NCBI GenBank assembly: GCA_017555585.1
Contig: JAFZGA010000016.1
Span: 27,984 to 91,983, forward strand
Direction: 5' to 3'
From: Bacteroidaceae bacterium
GTDB taxonomy: Bacteria > Bacteroidota > Bacteroidia > Bacteroidales > Bacteroidaceae
Length of the DNA stretch: 64,000 nucleotides
Within the stretch, counting starts at the first letter, position 1; each line of letters starts with the position of its first letter. The notes below the pieces were generated by a model, which made no database searches, was not told where the DNA came from, and saw only the letters and a program-made list of their open reading frames with translations. Shown piece after piece: positions 41,601 through 51,700 of the stretch. The position numbers were made by a program, and so were the translations under genes.

Positions 41601-41692
41601 GAATGCTTTTCTCAACACTGCTCACAATGTACATAGTACCGGCAATATACAGCTACATTTCAACAGAACGCATTAAGAAAGAAGAGAAATGA
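38660..41692 (+). CDS. RND multidrug efflux pump (HAE-1/AcrB type)
   Basis: A 1010-residue proton-driven inner-membrane transporter. It starts NISELSIRRPVLATVLTIII, has two large periplasmic loops and 12 predicted helices. Helix 4 carries the Asp-Asp proton relay in VVLSVGLVVDDAIVMTENIY. The porter region includes QQGQSRITVEFEL, and the second half repeats with LVLIYLILAAQFESF and GLVAKNGILIVEFAN. Sequence places it with hydrophobe/drug exporters rather than metal pumps, since metal-pump signature Met clusters are missing. Substrates are unknown. It overlaps the TolC gene by 4 nt. Confidence 0.95.
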   Translation: MNISELSIRRPVLATVLTIIILLFGFIGYNTLGVREYPSVDNPIISVTCSYAGANADVIENQITEPLEQNINGIPGIRSLSSISQQGQSRITVEFELSVDLETAANDVRDKVSRAQRYLPRDCDPPTVSKADADATPILMVAIQSDKRSLLELSEIADLTVKEQLQTIPDVSGVQIWGEKRYSMRIWLDPIKMSAYGVTPVDIKNAVTNENVELPSGSIEGNTMELTLRTMGQMHTAKEFNNIILKENNGNVVRVSDVGYAELGPADIKSYMKMNGVPMVGVVVIPQPGANHIEIADAVYERMETMKKDLPDDIDYSYGFDSTKFIRASINEVKSTVYEAFILVIIIIFLFLRDWRVTLIPCIVIPVSLIGAFFVMYVAGFSINVLTMLAVVLSVGLVVDDAIVMTENIYIRIEQGMRPFKAGIEGSKEIFFAVISTTVTLVAVFLPIVFMEGTSGRLFREFSFVVAGSVIISSFAALTFTPMLATKILKRRKEQKWFYRKTEPFFVGLNNVYEKSLNAFLKRKWIAIPVTVATFVLIGWLWGEIPSEMAPLEDRSQITITTRGAEGVSYEYMRDYTEDITMLVDSIVPDAESVTSRVSSGSGNIRITLKDLAERDYSQMEVASKLTEALSTKTKARAFVQQQSSFGGRRGSMPVQYVIQAVSLEKLQKVLPEFLERVHDNPTFRMADVDLKFSSPEVRVNINRDKAGTMGASVRDIAETLQYGLSGQRMGYFYMNGKQYEIIGQVNRVQRNTPTSVKAIYIRSDRGEMIPLDNLVEFVESVTPPKLYHYNRFLSATISAGLADGKTIGDGLDEMDKIADEVLDETFRTALTGDSKEFRESSSSLMFAFILALVLIYLILAAQFESFKDPLIIMLTVPLAIAGALIFMSINDITMNLFSQIGIIMLIGLVAKNGILIVEFANQKQENGENKMEAIRSASLQRLRPILMTSISTVLGLLPLIFATGEGANQRIAMGTAVVGGMLFSTLLTMYIVPAIYSYISTERIKKEEK

Positions 41693-43008
41693 AACGTCTG
41701 ATATTATCAACATTAATCACAATCACCGCATTTGCAGCCAATGCACAGGAGCAGACATATACCTTGAGCAAATGCATTGAAATAGGTTTGGAAAACAACT
41801 ATTCGTTGCGCATAACACGCAACGAGGAGCTGATAAGCAAGAACAATGCAACACTTGCAAATGCCGGCTACCTGCCTACACTTGATCTGAGCGCAGGATA
41901 TGACGCGCAATTGAACAGCAACAATTCCGAATTAAGCGGAAATGGCGGTATACAAAAGACACGCAATGCCTTTGACCAGGCTATGAACGCAGGTGTCAAC
42001 TTGAACTGGACCATATTCGATGGTTTCAACATCAGCACCAACTACAAACAGTTGAAGGAACTCGAACGCATGGGCGAGACCAGCACACGAATAGCAATAG
42101 AGGACTTCATTGCGGAAATAGCATCGGAATATTACAACTTCCTGCAACAGAGACTACGACTTGACAACTACTACAATGCCGTACTTCTGTCAAAAGAACG
42201 CTTGCGTATCGTGGAGGAGAGATACAACATAGGTAATTTCTCACGTCTCGACTACCAGCAGGCGAAAGTTGATTTCAATGCCGACAGTGCACAGTACATG
42301 AAACAGCAAGAGATTGTGATAACATCGCGTATTGCGCTGAACGAGATGATGGCAATAGATCAGGTATACACTCCTATTGAAACAGTGGAGAAGACAATTG
42401 CAGTAAATGACACGCTTGACTTTATCGACCTTTGGAACTGTACACTAAGCAACAATGCGACCTTGCTGCTTGCCGGACAGAACAACACGTTGGCTGAACT
42501 TGACTACAAGAAAGTGCTCTCGCGCAACTATCCTTACGTAAAGTTCAAGGCAGGATATGATTATGGTTTCAACCATTATGGCAACAACTCAGTCGTACGC
42601 CGCCATGCTTGGGGAGGAAATGCAGGGATAAGTGTAGGTTTCACTCTCTGGAACGGAAACCGACGACGAGAAATGCGCAATGCAAAGATTGAGATGGAGA
42701 ATGTAAAGCTCATGCGTGACAAGCTCGAACTTTCATTAAAGGCCGATCTCGGAAACCTTTGGCAGGCATACCAGAACAACCTGCAGTTGCTGAATCTCGA
42801 AAAGACAAACGTAATTACAGCAAGAGAGAACCATGAGATAGCCAAAGACCGTTATATGCTCGGTGACCTTTCCGGTATAGAAATGCGCGAGGCACAGCAA
42901 AGCCTTCTCGAGGCCGAAGAGCGTCTGATATCGGTTGAATATGACACAAAACTCTGCGAAATTTCCCTAATGCAGATAAGTGGTAAAATCAGCGAATTGC
43001 TTAAATAA
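41689..43008 (+). CDS. TolC-family outer-membrane channel of the RND operon
   Basis: A 439-residue TolC-like protein with signal peptide (MKRLILSTLITITAFAANAQ). Two homologous halves show the alternating helix and strand pattern: CIEIGLENNYSLRITRNEEL, GYLPTLDLSAGYD, then LLLAGQNNTLAELDYKKVLS and YPYVKFKAGYDYG. The late segment NHEIAKDRYMLGDLSGIEMR is the usual second hairpin. Its ATG overlaps the pump stop by 4 nt, so it is the outer-membrane leg of this tripartite pump. The TonB-type barrel gene begins 27 nt later. Confidence 0.93.
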   Translation: MKRLILSTLITITAFAANAQEQTYTLSKCIEIGLENNYSLRITRNEELISKNNATLANAGYLPTLDLSAGYDAQLNSNNSELSGNGGIQKTRNAFDQAMNAGVNLNWTIFDGFNISTNYKQLKELERMGETSTRIAIEDFIAEIASEYYNFLQQRLRLDNYYNAVLLSKERLRIVEERYNIGNFSRLDYQQAKVDFNADSAQYMKQQEIVITSRIALNEMMAIDQVYTPIETVEKTIAVNDTLDFIDLWNCTLSNNATLLLAGQNNTLAELDYKKVLSRNYPYVKFKAGYDYGFNHYGNNSVVRRHAWGGNAGISVGFTLWNGNRRREMRNAKIEMENVKLMRDKLELSLKADLGNLWQAYQNNLQLLNLEKTNVITARENHEIAKDRYMLGDLSGIEMREAQQSLLEAEERLISVEYDTKLCEISLMQISGKISELLK

Positions 43009-43035
43009 GATACATTAACCATTAAAATAAACCAA

Positions 43036-45516
43036 TTGAAAAAGTTAATTGAAATAGCATTCTGCCTGATGATGCTCACAACACCATTGAGTGTGATGGC
43101 GCAGGCAACAGGAAGCATCGGCGGTAAGGTAATCGACGACGAGAACAATGAACCGCTTGGATTTGTGACCGTAGCTCTTCTCCCCGAAGGCAGCAGCACA
43201 CCTATAGCAGGTTGCAGCACAGATGACGAAGGTGTTTTTGAATTGCCGAACATAAAAGCCGGCAAATACACATTAAAGTTCTCATATGTAGGCTATCTCA
43301 ACGACAGCCGCAATGTAAGCGTAACAAATATAAGATGCAACGTTGGTACAGTCAAGCTCAAGAGCGACAGAAAACTGCTTAAGGAGGTTGTTGTAACAGA
43401 GCAACGCTCACAGATGAGCTTTGACATCGACAAGCGTGTGTTCACTGTAGACCAGAGCATTGCTACCACTGGTGGAACAGCTAGCGACGTGCTTGCCGAC
43501 ATACCATCGGTAGAGGTAGACACTGAAGGTACAGTATCACTGCGTGGCAGTGAAAGTGTCACTGTATGGATCAACGGAAAGGCCAGCGGACTCACAAGTG
43601 ACAATCAGGGTGATATTCTGCAACAGTTGCCTGCCGGCTCTATAGAACGAATAGAGGTTATCACCAACCCTTCGGCAAAACACTCTCCTGAAGGTACAGC
43701 CGGAATAATCAACATTATTCTCAAACGTGACCGCAAGGCCGGTTATTATGGAAATGCACAGGCAGGAGCCGACACAAGAGGTGGATTCAATATCGGAGCA
43801 AATGCCAATTACAGCAGTGGACTTGTCGACGCATACATAGGTCTCAACTACCGCAATATGCGTTTCGAGAACAAAGGATATACCCAGACCAAGTATTTCG
43901 GGCCACAGAGCTATCTCAACCAGACAAGCACCGGCAGCCACAATCCTAACAACATATTTGCCCGTGCCGGTGTCACATGGCATATTACCAAGAACGATGA
44001 TATCTTTGCCAATGTAATGGGAATGTATGGCGGAGGCAGACACAAGAGCAACATCAACGCCCAAAGTGGAAGCCTGGATGCTGACGGCAATCCTATGGAA
44101 GCTACCGAGCACAAGACACGCACCACAGAACAGAATGGAAAACCACGCATGTACAATGTCGAGATCGGATATACCCACCGTTGGAGTGACGACCATTACA
44201 TAGACCTTTCGGTAGGACACCATTCATGGCAACAGAAACGTGAAGCAACATATCGTCAGGAAACAGTTTTCCCGACAACAGGAAACACAGTAAAAAGCTA
44301 CCAGTTCCAGGACAACAAGAACAAAAGCGACAATACCGAGATAAAACTCGACTACTTTTACAAGATAAGCGACAACCACCGTATTGAAGCTGGATATAAA
44401 GGTGATTTTTCAAGCGACAACAGCCCGGTTACCACATACACTGATGAGGCACACAGCAAGATTGACACTAAATTATATAATGTATTCGACTACAAGCAAC
44501 AGACTCATGCCCTGTACGGTACTTATTCAGGAAGATTGGGCAAATTCGGATATCAGTTGGGACTTCGCGGTGAATATTGGAACGTCAGCACACGTTCAAC
44601 CGACTGGAACGACAAAGAGAACGGTACAACAAAGCCGTACAGCAAGAGCGATTTCCTCAAGCTTTTCCCGAGTGCATTCATAAGCTATGAAATCAGCGAA
44701 GGACATGAGATACAGGCTAACTACACACGTCGCCTACGCCGTCCATGGGGAGGACAGCTCAACAGTTTCATGAACATCAGCGACTCCACAAACATCTCAT
44801 ACGGTAATCCCGACTTGACACCGGAATACTCAAATGCTTATGAGCTGAACTACATCAAGAACTGGAAAAAGCACACACTTTCTTTAAGTGCATACTACCG
44901 CACAACCGATGATGTAATAGAACGCATAAGCTACAACGAGGGTAAGGTCATATACACAACCCATGAGAACGTTGCACAGACACAGTCGGCAGGTTTGGAA
45001 ATAATAGGAAAAAACAAACTGTTCAAGTACCTTGACCTTACAACAAGCGTGAACCTCTTCTATTACAAACTCGATGCCTTCAAATACACTATCAACGGAC
45101 ACGAGATCACAGGAGAGGCCGATGAGAATTTCTCTTGGAATGCACGCATGACAGCAAGCGTTATATTGCCATGGAACATAACAATGCAGGTAACAGGCCG
45201 CTACAATGCACGCCGTATTGTAGCACAAGGATACCGGGAGCCGGATTATATGCTCGACATCGGCCTACGCAAGATGTTCAACCAGACCTGGAGCCTGAGC
45301 CTCAATGCACGTGACCTGCTCGACTCACGCAGCCGCCATTCGGTAACCATAAACGACAGTTTCGAGCGCAACAGCAAAAATTCACATGGAGGACGTACAT
45401 TCGGTTTCACACTCACATACAACTTCGGTAACATGAAAGCGAAAATGCCAAAACGCAAACCGCAAGAAATGCCAAGCAACGGATATGGAGATATGGACGG
45501 AATGGGAGATATGTAA
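43036..45516 (+). CDS. TonB-dependent receptor-like outer-membrane beta-barrel protein
   Basis: An 826-residue outer-membrane barrel. A signal peptide (KKLIEIAFCLMMLTTPLSVMAQ) precedes a carboxypeptidase-regulatory-like beta domain (GSIGGKVIDDENNEPLGFVT), a plug domain (TASDVLADIPSVEVDTEGTV, IERIEVITNPSAKHSPEGTA), and a barrel of about 600 residues of the family often annotated outer_membrane_beta_barrel. The only fitting start is TTG at 43036; no ATG occurs before the signal peptide core. Beyond the last strand (FTLTYNFGNM) there is a 25-residue tail, basic and then rich in Met, Gly and Asp (GYGDMDGMGDM). It follows the RND operon by 27 nt and is probably co-transcribed. The ligand is unknown. 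Confidence 0.88.
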   Translation: MKKLIEIAFCLMMLTTPLSVMAQATGSIGGKVIDDENNEPLGFVTVALLPEGSSTPIAGCSTDDEGVFELPNIKAGKYTLKFSYVGYLNDSRNVSVTNIRCNVGTVKLKSDRKLLKEVVVTEQRSQMSFDIDKRVFTVDQSIATTGGTASDVLADIPSVEVDTEGTVSLRGSESVTVWINGKASGLTSDNQGDILQQLPAGSIERIEVITNPSAKHSPEGTAGIINIILKRDRKAGYYGNAQAGADTRGGFNIGANANYSSGLVDAYIGLNYRNMRFENKGYTQTKYFGPQSYLNQTSTGSHNPNNIFARAGVTWHITKNDDIFANVMGMYGGGRHKSNINAQSGSLDADGNPMEATEHKTRTTEQNGKPRMYNVEIGYTHRWSDDHYIDLSVGHHSWQQKREATYRQETVFPTTGNTVKSYQFQDNKNKSDNTEIKLDYFYKISDNHRIEAGYKGDFSSDNSPVTTYTDEAHSKIDTKLYNVFDYKQQTHALYGTYSGRLGKFGYQLGLRGEYWNVSTRSTDWNDKENGTTKPYSKSDFLKLFPSAFISYEISEGHEIQANYTRRLRRPWGGQLNSFMNISDSTNISYGNPDLTPEYSNAYELNYIKNWKKHTLSLSAYYRTTDDVIERISYNEGKVIYTTHENVAQTQSAGLEIIGKNKLFKYLDLTTSVNLFYYKLDAFKYTINGHEITGEADENFSWNARMTASVILPWNITMQVTGRYNARRIVAQGYREPDYMLDIGLRKMFNQTWSLSLNARDLLDSRSRHSVTINDSFERNSKNSHGGRTFGFTLTYNFGNMKAKMPKRKPQEMPSNGYGDMDGMGDM

Positions 45517-45560
45517 AAGCACAAAAGGTAGCGTAATGCTGCCTTTTGTGCTTTTTTTTT
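45515..45560 (+). terminator. Terminator after the RND/TonB-barrel operon
   Basis: Seventeen-base-pair stem AAAGCACAAAAGGTAGC / GCTGCCTTTTGTGCTTT (one T-G pair) with loop GTAAT and a run of T. It begins at the stop codon of the barrel gene. Confidence 0.87.
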
Positions 45561-45624
45561 ATATAAAATATTTCTTCTTTTCATAAATGTTTACGAAATT
45601 TGGCGACAACAAACAAACCATAAT

Positions 45625-47478
45625 ATGTCAAACACAGAAAACAAACAGGAAGTGGAACAGATTGTAGTCCGTTTTTCCGGTGATTCGGGTGACGGAATGC
45701 AGCTGGCAGGAAACATTTTCTCCACAATTTCGGCGACAGTAGGAAATGACATTTGTACATTCCCCGACTACCCTGCCGACATACGTGCACCACAAGGTGT
45801 ACTCACAGGCGTCTCAGGATTCCAGGTACACATCGGAGCCGACAAGGTACTGACTCCCGGTGACCAGTGCGATATACTCATTGCAATGAATCCGGCAGCG
45901 TTGAAGACCCAGCATAAATATTGCAAACCGACAGGTGCCATAATCATTGACACGGACTCGTTTACAGAGAAAGACTTGCAAAAGGCAGAGTTCAAGACTG
46001 ACGACCCTATTGCGGAACTCGGTATCACATGCGAAGTTGTGCCATGCCCGATAACATCACTATGCCAGGAGACGCTCAAGGAGAGCGGCCTTGACAACAA
46101 GAGCATAGTACGATGCAAGAACATGGTTGCACTTGGACTTGTATGCTGGATATACGACCGCGACCTTGCACTAGCCGAAAGCATGCTCAAAGCAAAATTC
46201 GCCAAGAAACCCGAAATAGCCGATGCCAACATCAAGGCTCTGCGTGCAGGATACGACATGGGACACAACACCCATACATCAATATCACATACATACCGCA
46301 TCGAGAGCAAAGGAGAGAAAGCGAAAGGCCGTTATATGGATATCAACGGAAACAAAGCCACTGCATACGGTTTGATGGCTGCTGCCGAGAGAGCCGGAAT
46401 GCGACTTTTTCTTGGTTCGTACCCTATTACACCGGCAACCGACATTCTGCATGAACTTGCCAAGCACAAGTCTATGGGTGTAATCACCATGCAGGCAGAG
46501 GATGAGATTGCAGGTTGCGCTTCGGCAGTGGGTGCTGCATACGCAGGTGCATTGGCATGTACATCGACTTCGGGTCCCGGTATATGCTTGAAGAGCGAGG
46601 CAATAAACCTTGCAGTAATAACCGAATTGCCTCTTGTCATAATCAATGTCCAGCGTGGTGGACCATCTACAGGACTACCTACCAAGAGCGAGCAGACCGA
46701 CCTATTGCAGGCACTCTACGGACGCAACGGCGAAAGCCCCATTCCTGTAATAGCAGCGACATCACCTACCAACTGTTTCGATGCAGCATACAATGCATGT
46801 AAAATCGCACTCGAACACATGACACCGGTAATTCTGCTCACAGATGCATTCATTGCCAATGGCTCCGCAGCCTGGAAATTGCCCGACATAACACAATATC
46901 CGGCAATTGTTCCACCATATGTGACCCCCGAAATGCGAGAGGGATGGACTCCTTACAAGCGTAACCCGGAAAACGACGTTCGCTATTGGGCAGTTCCCGG
47001 CACACCGGGTTTCACTCACCGCATAGGCGGACTGGAAAAGAGCGCAACAACAGGAGCCATATGCAACGACCCTGCCAACCACCACAGCATGGTTGAGACA
47101 CGAGCAAGAAAAGTAGAAAAGATTGCATTCGACATACCAGAACTCAAAGTAGAAGGTAAAGAGGAGGCCGACTTGCTCATTGTAGGATTCGGAGGCACAT
47201 ACGGACACCTGTGTGAAGCAATGCAACAGATGAACAATGAAGGCAAGAAGGTTGCATTGGCACACTTCCAGTACATCAACCCGTTGCCACGCAACACTGA
47301 AGAGGTGCTCCGCAAATACAAGAAGATTGTTGTTGCAGAACAGAATATGGGACAGTTCGCAGGTTATCTGCAGACTAAAATAGACGATATCAAGCTACGA
47401 CGCTACAACGAAGTGAAAGGACAGCCATTCACAGTTGCAACACTTGTAGAGGAATTCACAAAAATAATGGAGGAATAA
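45625..47478 (+). CDS. korA: 2-oxoacid (2-oxoglutarate):ferredoxin oxidoreductase, fused gamma-alpha subunit
   Basis: A 617-residue subunit of the CoA-dependent 2-oxoacid:ferredoxin oxidoreductase that decarboxylates 2-oxoglutarate to succinyl-CoA in anaerobes. Residues 1-190 are the gamma domain (RFSGDSGDGMQLAGNIFSTI, FPDYPADIRAPQG). From about 235 the alpha domain follows (FLGSYPITPATDILHELAKH, AEDEIAGCASAVGAAYAGA, INVQRGGPSTGLPTKSEQTD). The C-terminal transketolase-like domain includes LLIVGFGGTYGHL. korB follows after 3 nt and supplies the thiamine-diphosphate site. No separate ferredoxin-like delta subunit is present, as usual for the two-subunit type. Confidence 0.95.
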   Translation: MSNTENKQEVEQIVVRFSGDSGDGMQLAGNIFSTISATVGNDICTFPDYPADIRAPQGVLTGVSGFQVHIGADKVLTPGDQCDILIAMNPAALKTQHKYCKPTGAIIIDTDSFTEKDLQKAEFKTDDPIAELGITCEVVPCPITSLCQETLKESGLDNKSIVRCKNMVALGLVCWIYDRDLALAESMLKAKFAKKPEIADANIKALRAGYDMGHNTHTSISHTYRIESKGEKAKGRYMDINGNKATAYGLMAAAERAGMRLFLGSYPITPATDILHELAKHKSMGVITMQAEDEIAGCASAVGAAYAGALACTSTSGPGICLKSEAINLAVITELPLVIINVQRGGPSTGLPTKSEQTDLLQALYGRNGESPIPVIAATSPTNCFDAAYNACKIALEHMTPVILLTDAFIANGSAAWKLPDITQYPAIVPPYVTPEMREGWTPYKRNPENDVRYWAVPGTPGFTHRIGGLEKSATTGAICNDPANHHSMVETRARKVEKIAFDIPELKVEGKEEADLLIVGFGGTYGHLCEAMQQMNNEGKKVALAHFQYINPLPRNTEEVLRKYKKIVVAEQNMGQFAGYLQTKIDDIKLRRYNEVKGQPFTVATLVEEFTKIMEE

Positions 47479-47481
47479 GAG

Positions 47482-48486
47482 ATGAGCGAATATACAGCAC
47501 AGGATTATAAGTTCGGACAACCACGTTGGTGTCCCGGTTGCGGTGACCATTCTTTCCTTGGAGCATTGCATAAGGCAATGAGTGAATTGGGTGTAGCTCC
47601 ACACGACATTGCAGTAATTTCAGGTATAGGCTGTTCATCACGTCTGCCCTACTACATGAACACATACGGTTTCCATACCATACACGGACGTTCTGCGGCC
47701 ATTGCAACAGGTGCAAAGGTTGCAAATCCCGACTTGACGGTGTGGCAGATATCAGGCGACGGCGATGGCCTTGCCATCGGCGGAAACCACTTCATCCATG
47801 CGGTACGACGTAATATAGACCTGAATATGATTCTGCTGAACAACCGAATATACGGATTGACAAAGGGACAGTACTCCCCCACATCTGCACGCGGATTTGT
47901 GAGCAAGTCATCACCATACGGTACAGTGGAAGACCCGTTCCGTCCGGCAGAACTATGCTTTGGCGCGCGTGGAAACTTCTTTGCACGTTGCGTAGCGACA
48001 GATATGCCGGCGACTGTGGCATGCCTCAAGGCTGCCGCCCAGCATAAAGGAGCATCAGTAACAGAAGTGTTGCAGAACTGTGTAATCTTCAACAACGGTA
48101 CACACGAGAGCATATACACCAAAGAGGGACGTGCCAAGAATGCAATATACCTTGAACACGGCAAGCCGATGATATTCGGCGAAAACCGCGAGTTCGGCTT
48201 GATGCAGGAGGGTTTCGGACTTAAAGTGGTAAAAATAGGCGAGAACGGCGTTACTGAAAACGACATTCTTGTTCATGACGCACACTGCAAAGATACCACT
48301 TTGCATCTTAAACTAGCATTGATGGAAGGCCCAGACTTCCCGATAGCATTGGGTGTGATACGTGATGTTGAGGCCATAACATACAACGATGCAGTACATG
48401 CACAGATCGAAGAACTCAAGGAATGCAAAAAGTACCACACGTTCAGTGAACTGCTTGAAACAAACGAGACTTGGGAAATAAAATAG
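47482..48486 (+). CDS. korB: 2-oxoacid (2-oxoglutarate):ferredoxin oxidoreductase, beta subunit
   Basis: A 334-residue subunit binding thiamine diphosphate and an iron-sulfur cluster. PRWCPGCGDHSFLGAL carries the N-terminal Cys pair. GIGCSSRLPYYMNTYGFHT and GRSAAIATGAKVANPDL precede the ThDP motif QISGDGDGLAIGGNHFIHA with NNRIYGLTKGQYSPTS. A third conserved Cys lies in EVLQNCVIFNN. It forms the catalytic heterodimer with KorA and starts 3 nt after its stop. A strong terminator follows at 48529. Confidence 0.95.
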   Translation: MSEYTAQDYKFGQPRWCPGCGDHSFLGALHKAMSELGVAPHDIAVISGIGCSSRLPYYMNTYGFHTIHGRSAAIATGAKVANPDLTVWQISGDGDGLAIGGNHFIHAVRRNIDLNMILLNNRIYGLTKGQYSPTSARGFVSKSSPYGTVEDPFRPAELCFGARGNFFARCVATDMPATVACLKAAAQHKGASVTEVLQNCVIFNNGTHESIYTKEGRAKNAIYLEHGKPMIFGENREFGLMQEGFGLKVVKIGENGVTENDILVHDAHCKDTTLHLKLALMEGPDFPIALGVIRDVEAITYNDAVHAQIEELKECKKYHTFSELLETNETWEIK

Positions 48487-48528
48487 ACTTGAGGTAATTA
48501 TACGGACAAGAAAATTTTCCAAAACATA

Positions 48529-48573
48529 ATTTACATAAAAAAACAGCCTGACAGGCTGTTTTTTTATGTAAAT
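48529..48573 (+). terminator. Terminator of korAB
   Basis: A 45-nt near-perfect palindrome: ATTTACATAAAAAAACAGCC, short GAC-type loop, then GGCTGTTTTTTTATGTAAAT. It includes a T-tract inside the distal arm and probably works both ways. Confidence 0.87.
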
Positions 48574-48657
48574 AGGACTATTGGTGATTTTTCCGAATCT
48601 TTTTTGTTAAATCATTAGAAAAAAACAAAAAAAAATGCATGGATAAAAAATATATAT

Positions 48658-48665
48658 TATCTTTG
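48658..48665 (+). promoter_or_regulatory. -7 box of the SusC-SusD genes
   Basis: TATCTTTG fits TAnnTTTG; no clear TTTG lies 19-22 nt upstream, where the sequence is A-rich. No binding site for a regulator is evident. Confidence 0.45.
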
Positions 48666-48753
48666 GAACGGTGTATTGTAATTAATTATTAAATATTCAA
48701 TAATTATGCAAAAAAACCATGTGAAAGCAATTTATAACTTAATTAAAACTAAT

Positions 48754-51700
48754 ATGAAACTACTAAAATCGGTTGCAAAGTCGCTTTTGATGGCAACAAT
48801 CATGGGAGCCACATTTACCATGACAGCCACAAGTGCATTGGCGGCAACAGCAGTACAGCAACAGCAGTACGGCACAGCAAAGGGAACAGTTGTCGATGAG
48901 AACGGTGAGCCTGTATTCGGCGCCGTTGTTTTCGTAGTAGGAACAACAAACTCGACTTCGGTTGATTTTGACGGAAACTTCGAACTCGGCAATGTAAAAA
49001 AAGGTGAGCAGATCCGCGTAATGCTCATGGGTTATGCATGTGATGACCAGGTTTGGAACGGCAATGACCTCAAGTTTGTCATGAAGGAGGAAAGTACAGC
49101 CCTTGACGAAGTCGTTGTTACAGCGATGGGTATCATGCGTAAGGAAAAATCACTTACATATGCGACACAGCTTGTAAAGGCCGATGACCTTTTCAAAGCT
49201 CCAGATGCTAACCTCATCAACTCTCTTGAGGGTAAAGTATCCGGTATTACCATTACTCCAAGTGCCGGTGGTGCCGGTGGTGCATCAAAGATCACACTCC
49301 GTGGTAACAAGTCAATCATGGGTGAGAACGCACCGCTTATTGTTGTGGACGGTGTACCTATGACAAACAGCATCCGCGGACAGGTAAGCGACGCAGCAAA
49401 TATCACATATTCAGGTTCTTCTGAGGGTAGTGACCCGCTTTCTATGATCAACCCCGACGATATCGAGTCAATGAACGTACTTAAGGGTGCAAATGCTGCT
49501 GCCCTCTACGGTTCACGTGCAGCGAATGGTGTCATCATGATTACCACAAAGAAGGGTAAGGAAGGTAAGATGGAGGTTGCATTCAACTCTGGTACAACAT
49601 TCGACACCCCTCTTATGACTCCACGTTTGCAGAACTCATACGGAGGTTATGTAACAGACAGCTTCGGTGACGGTGCATTGAACTACAACAGCTGGGGTAA
49701 CAAGCTCAGCGGTGAAGGCAAGCATGTATATGAGGTTGCCGGTGACAGATTGTACTTTACCGAGGGTAATGTAAACGCAGTACAATTGCGTAACTATGCA
49801 GCAAATGACATTGCAGAGTTCTACGGTACTGGTATCAACACTAATAACTCTATTTCGGTTTCCGGTGGTACAGAAAAGATACAGACATATGTTTCTTATT
49901 CTAACTCACATTCTATAGGTATGATTGAATCGAACCGTTACAACCGCAACACATTCGCTTTCCGTCAGAACTACAAATTATGGGATAGAATCACCTTGAA
50001 CGTAAGTGTAAACTACAACCAGGCAAAGACACAGAACCGTGTCGGTGGTGGTACAGTAGGTAACCCTATCTACCATCTTTACACCACTCCACGTGACGTA
50101 GATATGAACTACTATAAGGAGAACTACAAAGCAGAGGGCGAGTGGTTGTCTTCAGGTACACTTACAACAGGCGAAGACGGCAAACCGTACTACACCGGTG
50201 GACAGACATACTATTTATACAATGAAGAAACCGGCTTGTACGAAAGAAAGTCTGACGGTTATGTTGTTCTCAAGGGCATGCAGCAGCAGTACGCATTCCA
50301 GGCTGCAGGATACAACAACCCATACTGGTTGACAAACATGGCAAACGGTGCAACCGAAGAAGACCGTTTCTCGGCATCGTTCAACGGTACAGTACAGATT
50401 ATTGAAGGCTTGAACTTGCAGGCACGTGTATCTATTGACAACTCAAAATACCAGGACGAAGGTGGTACATACGGTTCTACATGGGGACCAGTCGATATGA
50501 ACCGTTACGGTTCTTACTATTTGAACAAGAGCCGCACAAATGAGATTTATACCGACTATATGCTCTCTTATAATAAGGAGTTCGACAAGGATTGGTCAAT
50601 GTCGGCATCTGCGGGTTATGTAGGTCACACCCTTAAGGGTGACGGCAGCAACACTTGGGTTGGCAGCGCAACAGTTGACATGGGAGCGGCAGGCCAGAAC
50701 TTCATCAACCCAGGTGACCCACTACCGATTTCAAACGTCATCAACCGTTTTGACCCGACATCAGGCGGTGCTGGTATAACAACAAAGAGCAAGAGCAGTA
50801 ATTGGGACCAGGCAGCACTTGCTACAGCACAGGTAGGTTGGAAGGATGTTCTTTTCGTTGACGCATCATACCGTCACGACTGGTACCGTCCATTCAAGCA
50901 GTTCTCATACCTTGGTACAAAAGAGAGTTACGGATACTTTGGTGTCGGTGCCAACGCTATCCTCAGCGACATGTTCAAGTTCCCAAAATGGTGGGATTAT
51001 GCAAAATATCGTTTGAGCTACTCTGAGGTAGGTAACTCTATTCCTAACGTAGTGTATAACTCAACCGGTTCAAACAGCATCCTCGGTACAGTCAACACAT
51101 CTTCACGTAACTTCTTTATTCCAGAACCAGAAAAGACAAAGTCTTTCGAGACCGGTATTGAGATGCAGTTCCTCCGTGATTGCCTCACTTTGGACCTCAC
51201 ATACTACAACTCAGCGATGCACAAGTCATACCTTGAGATTGCCGGTACAAACGGTAAGATGCAGCCTGTGAACAGCGGTATCATCCGTAACCAGGGTGTC
51301 GAGGTTACTGTAGGTTACGATTGGAAGATCAACAGAGACTGGCGTTGGCAGACAAACGTAAACTTCTCATACAACCACAACCGTATCGAGGAGACAAACA
51401 AGGATAAGAGTGGCCGAAGCAAGGACATGTCAACAACACTTGCAAGCGGTAAGGTACAGCTTCTTTACAGAAAGGGCGGATCTTATGGTGATATCTACAT
51501 TACAGACTTCACACGCTACAACAACGACGTTTATAAATATACAGCATACGAAGGATACGTTGACGAAAACAACTATTTCGTTTACGGTGACGTAACCAAG
51601 TTCACAACAGACAAGACTGTGACAACAACTGTCCTAAACGAAAATGGCGAAATTGTAGAAGCTACTGTAAACACAGAACTTGTAAACAAGGCTGGCGACA

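Noticed and set aside
43537-44223. A 228-codon minus-strand frame inside the TonB-type barrel gene
   Set aside because: Antisense shadow of a well-supported coding gene; no family motif, start context or promoter.
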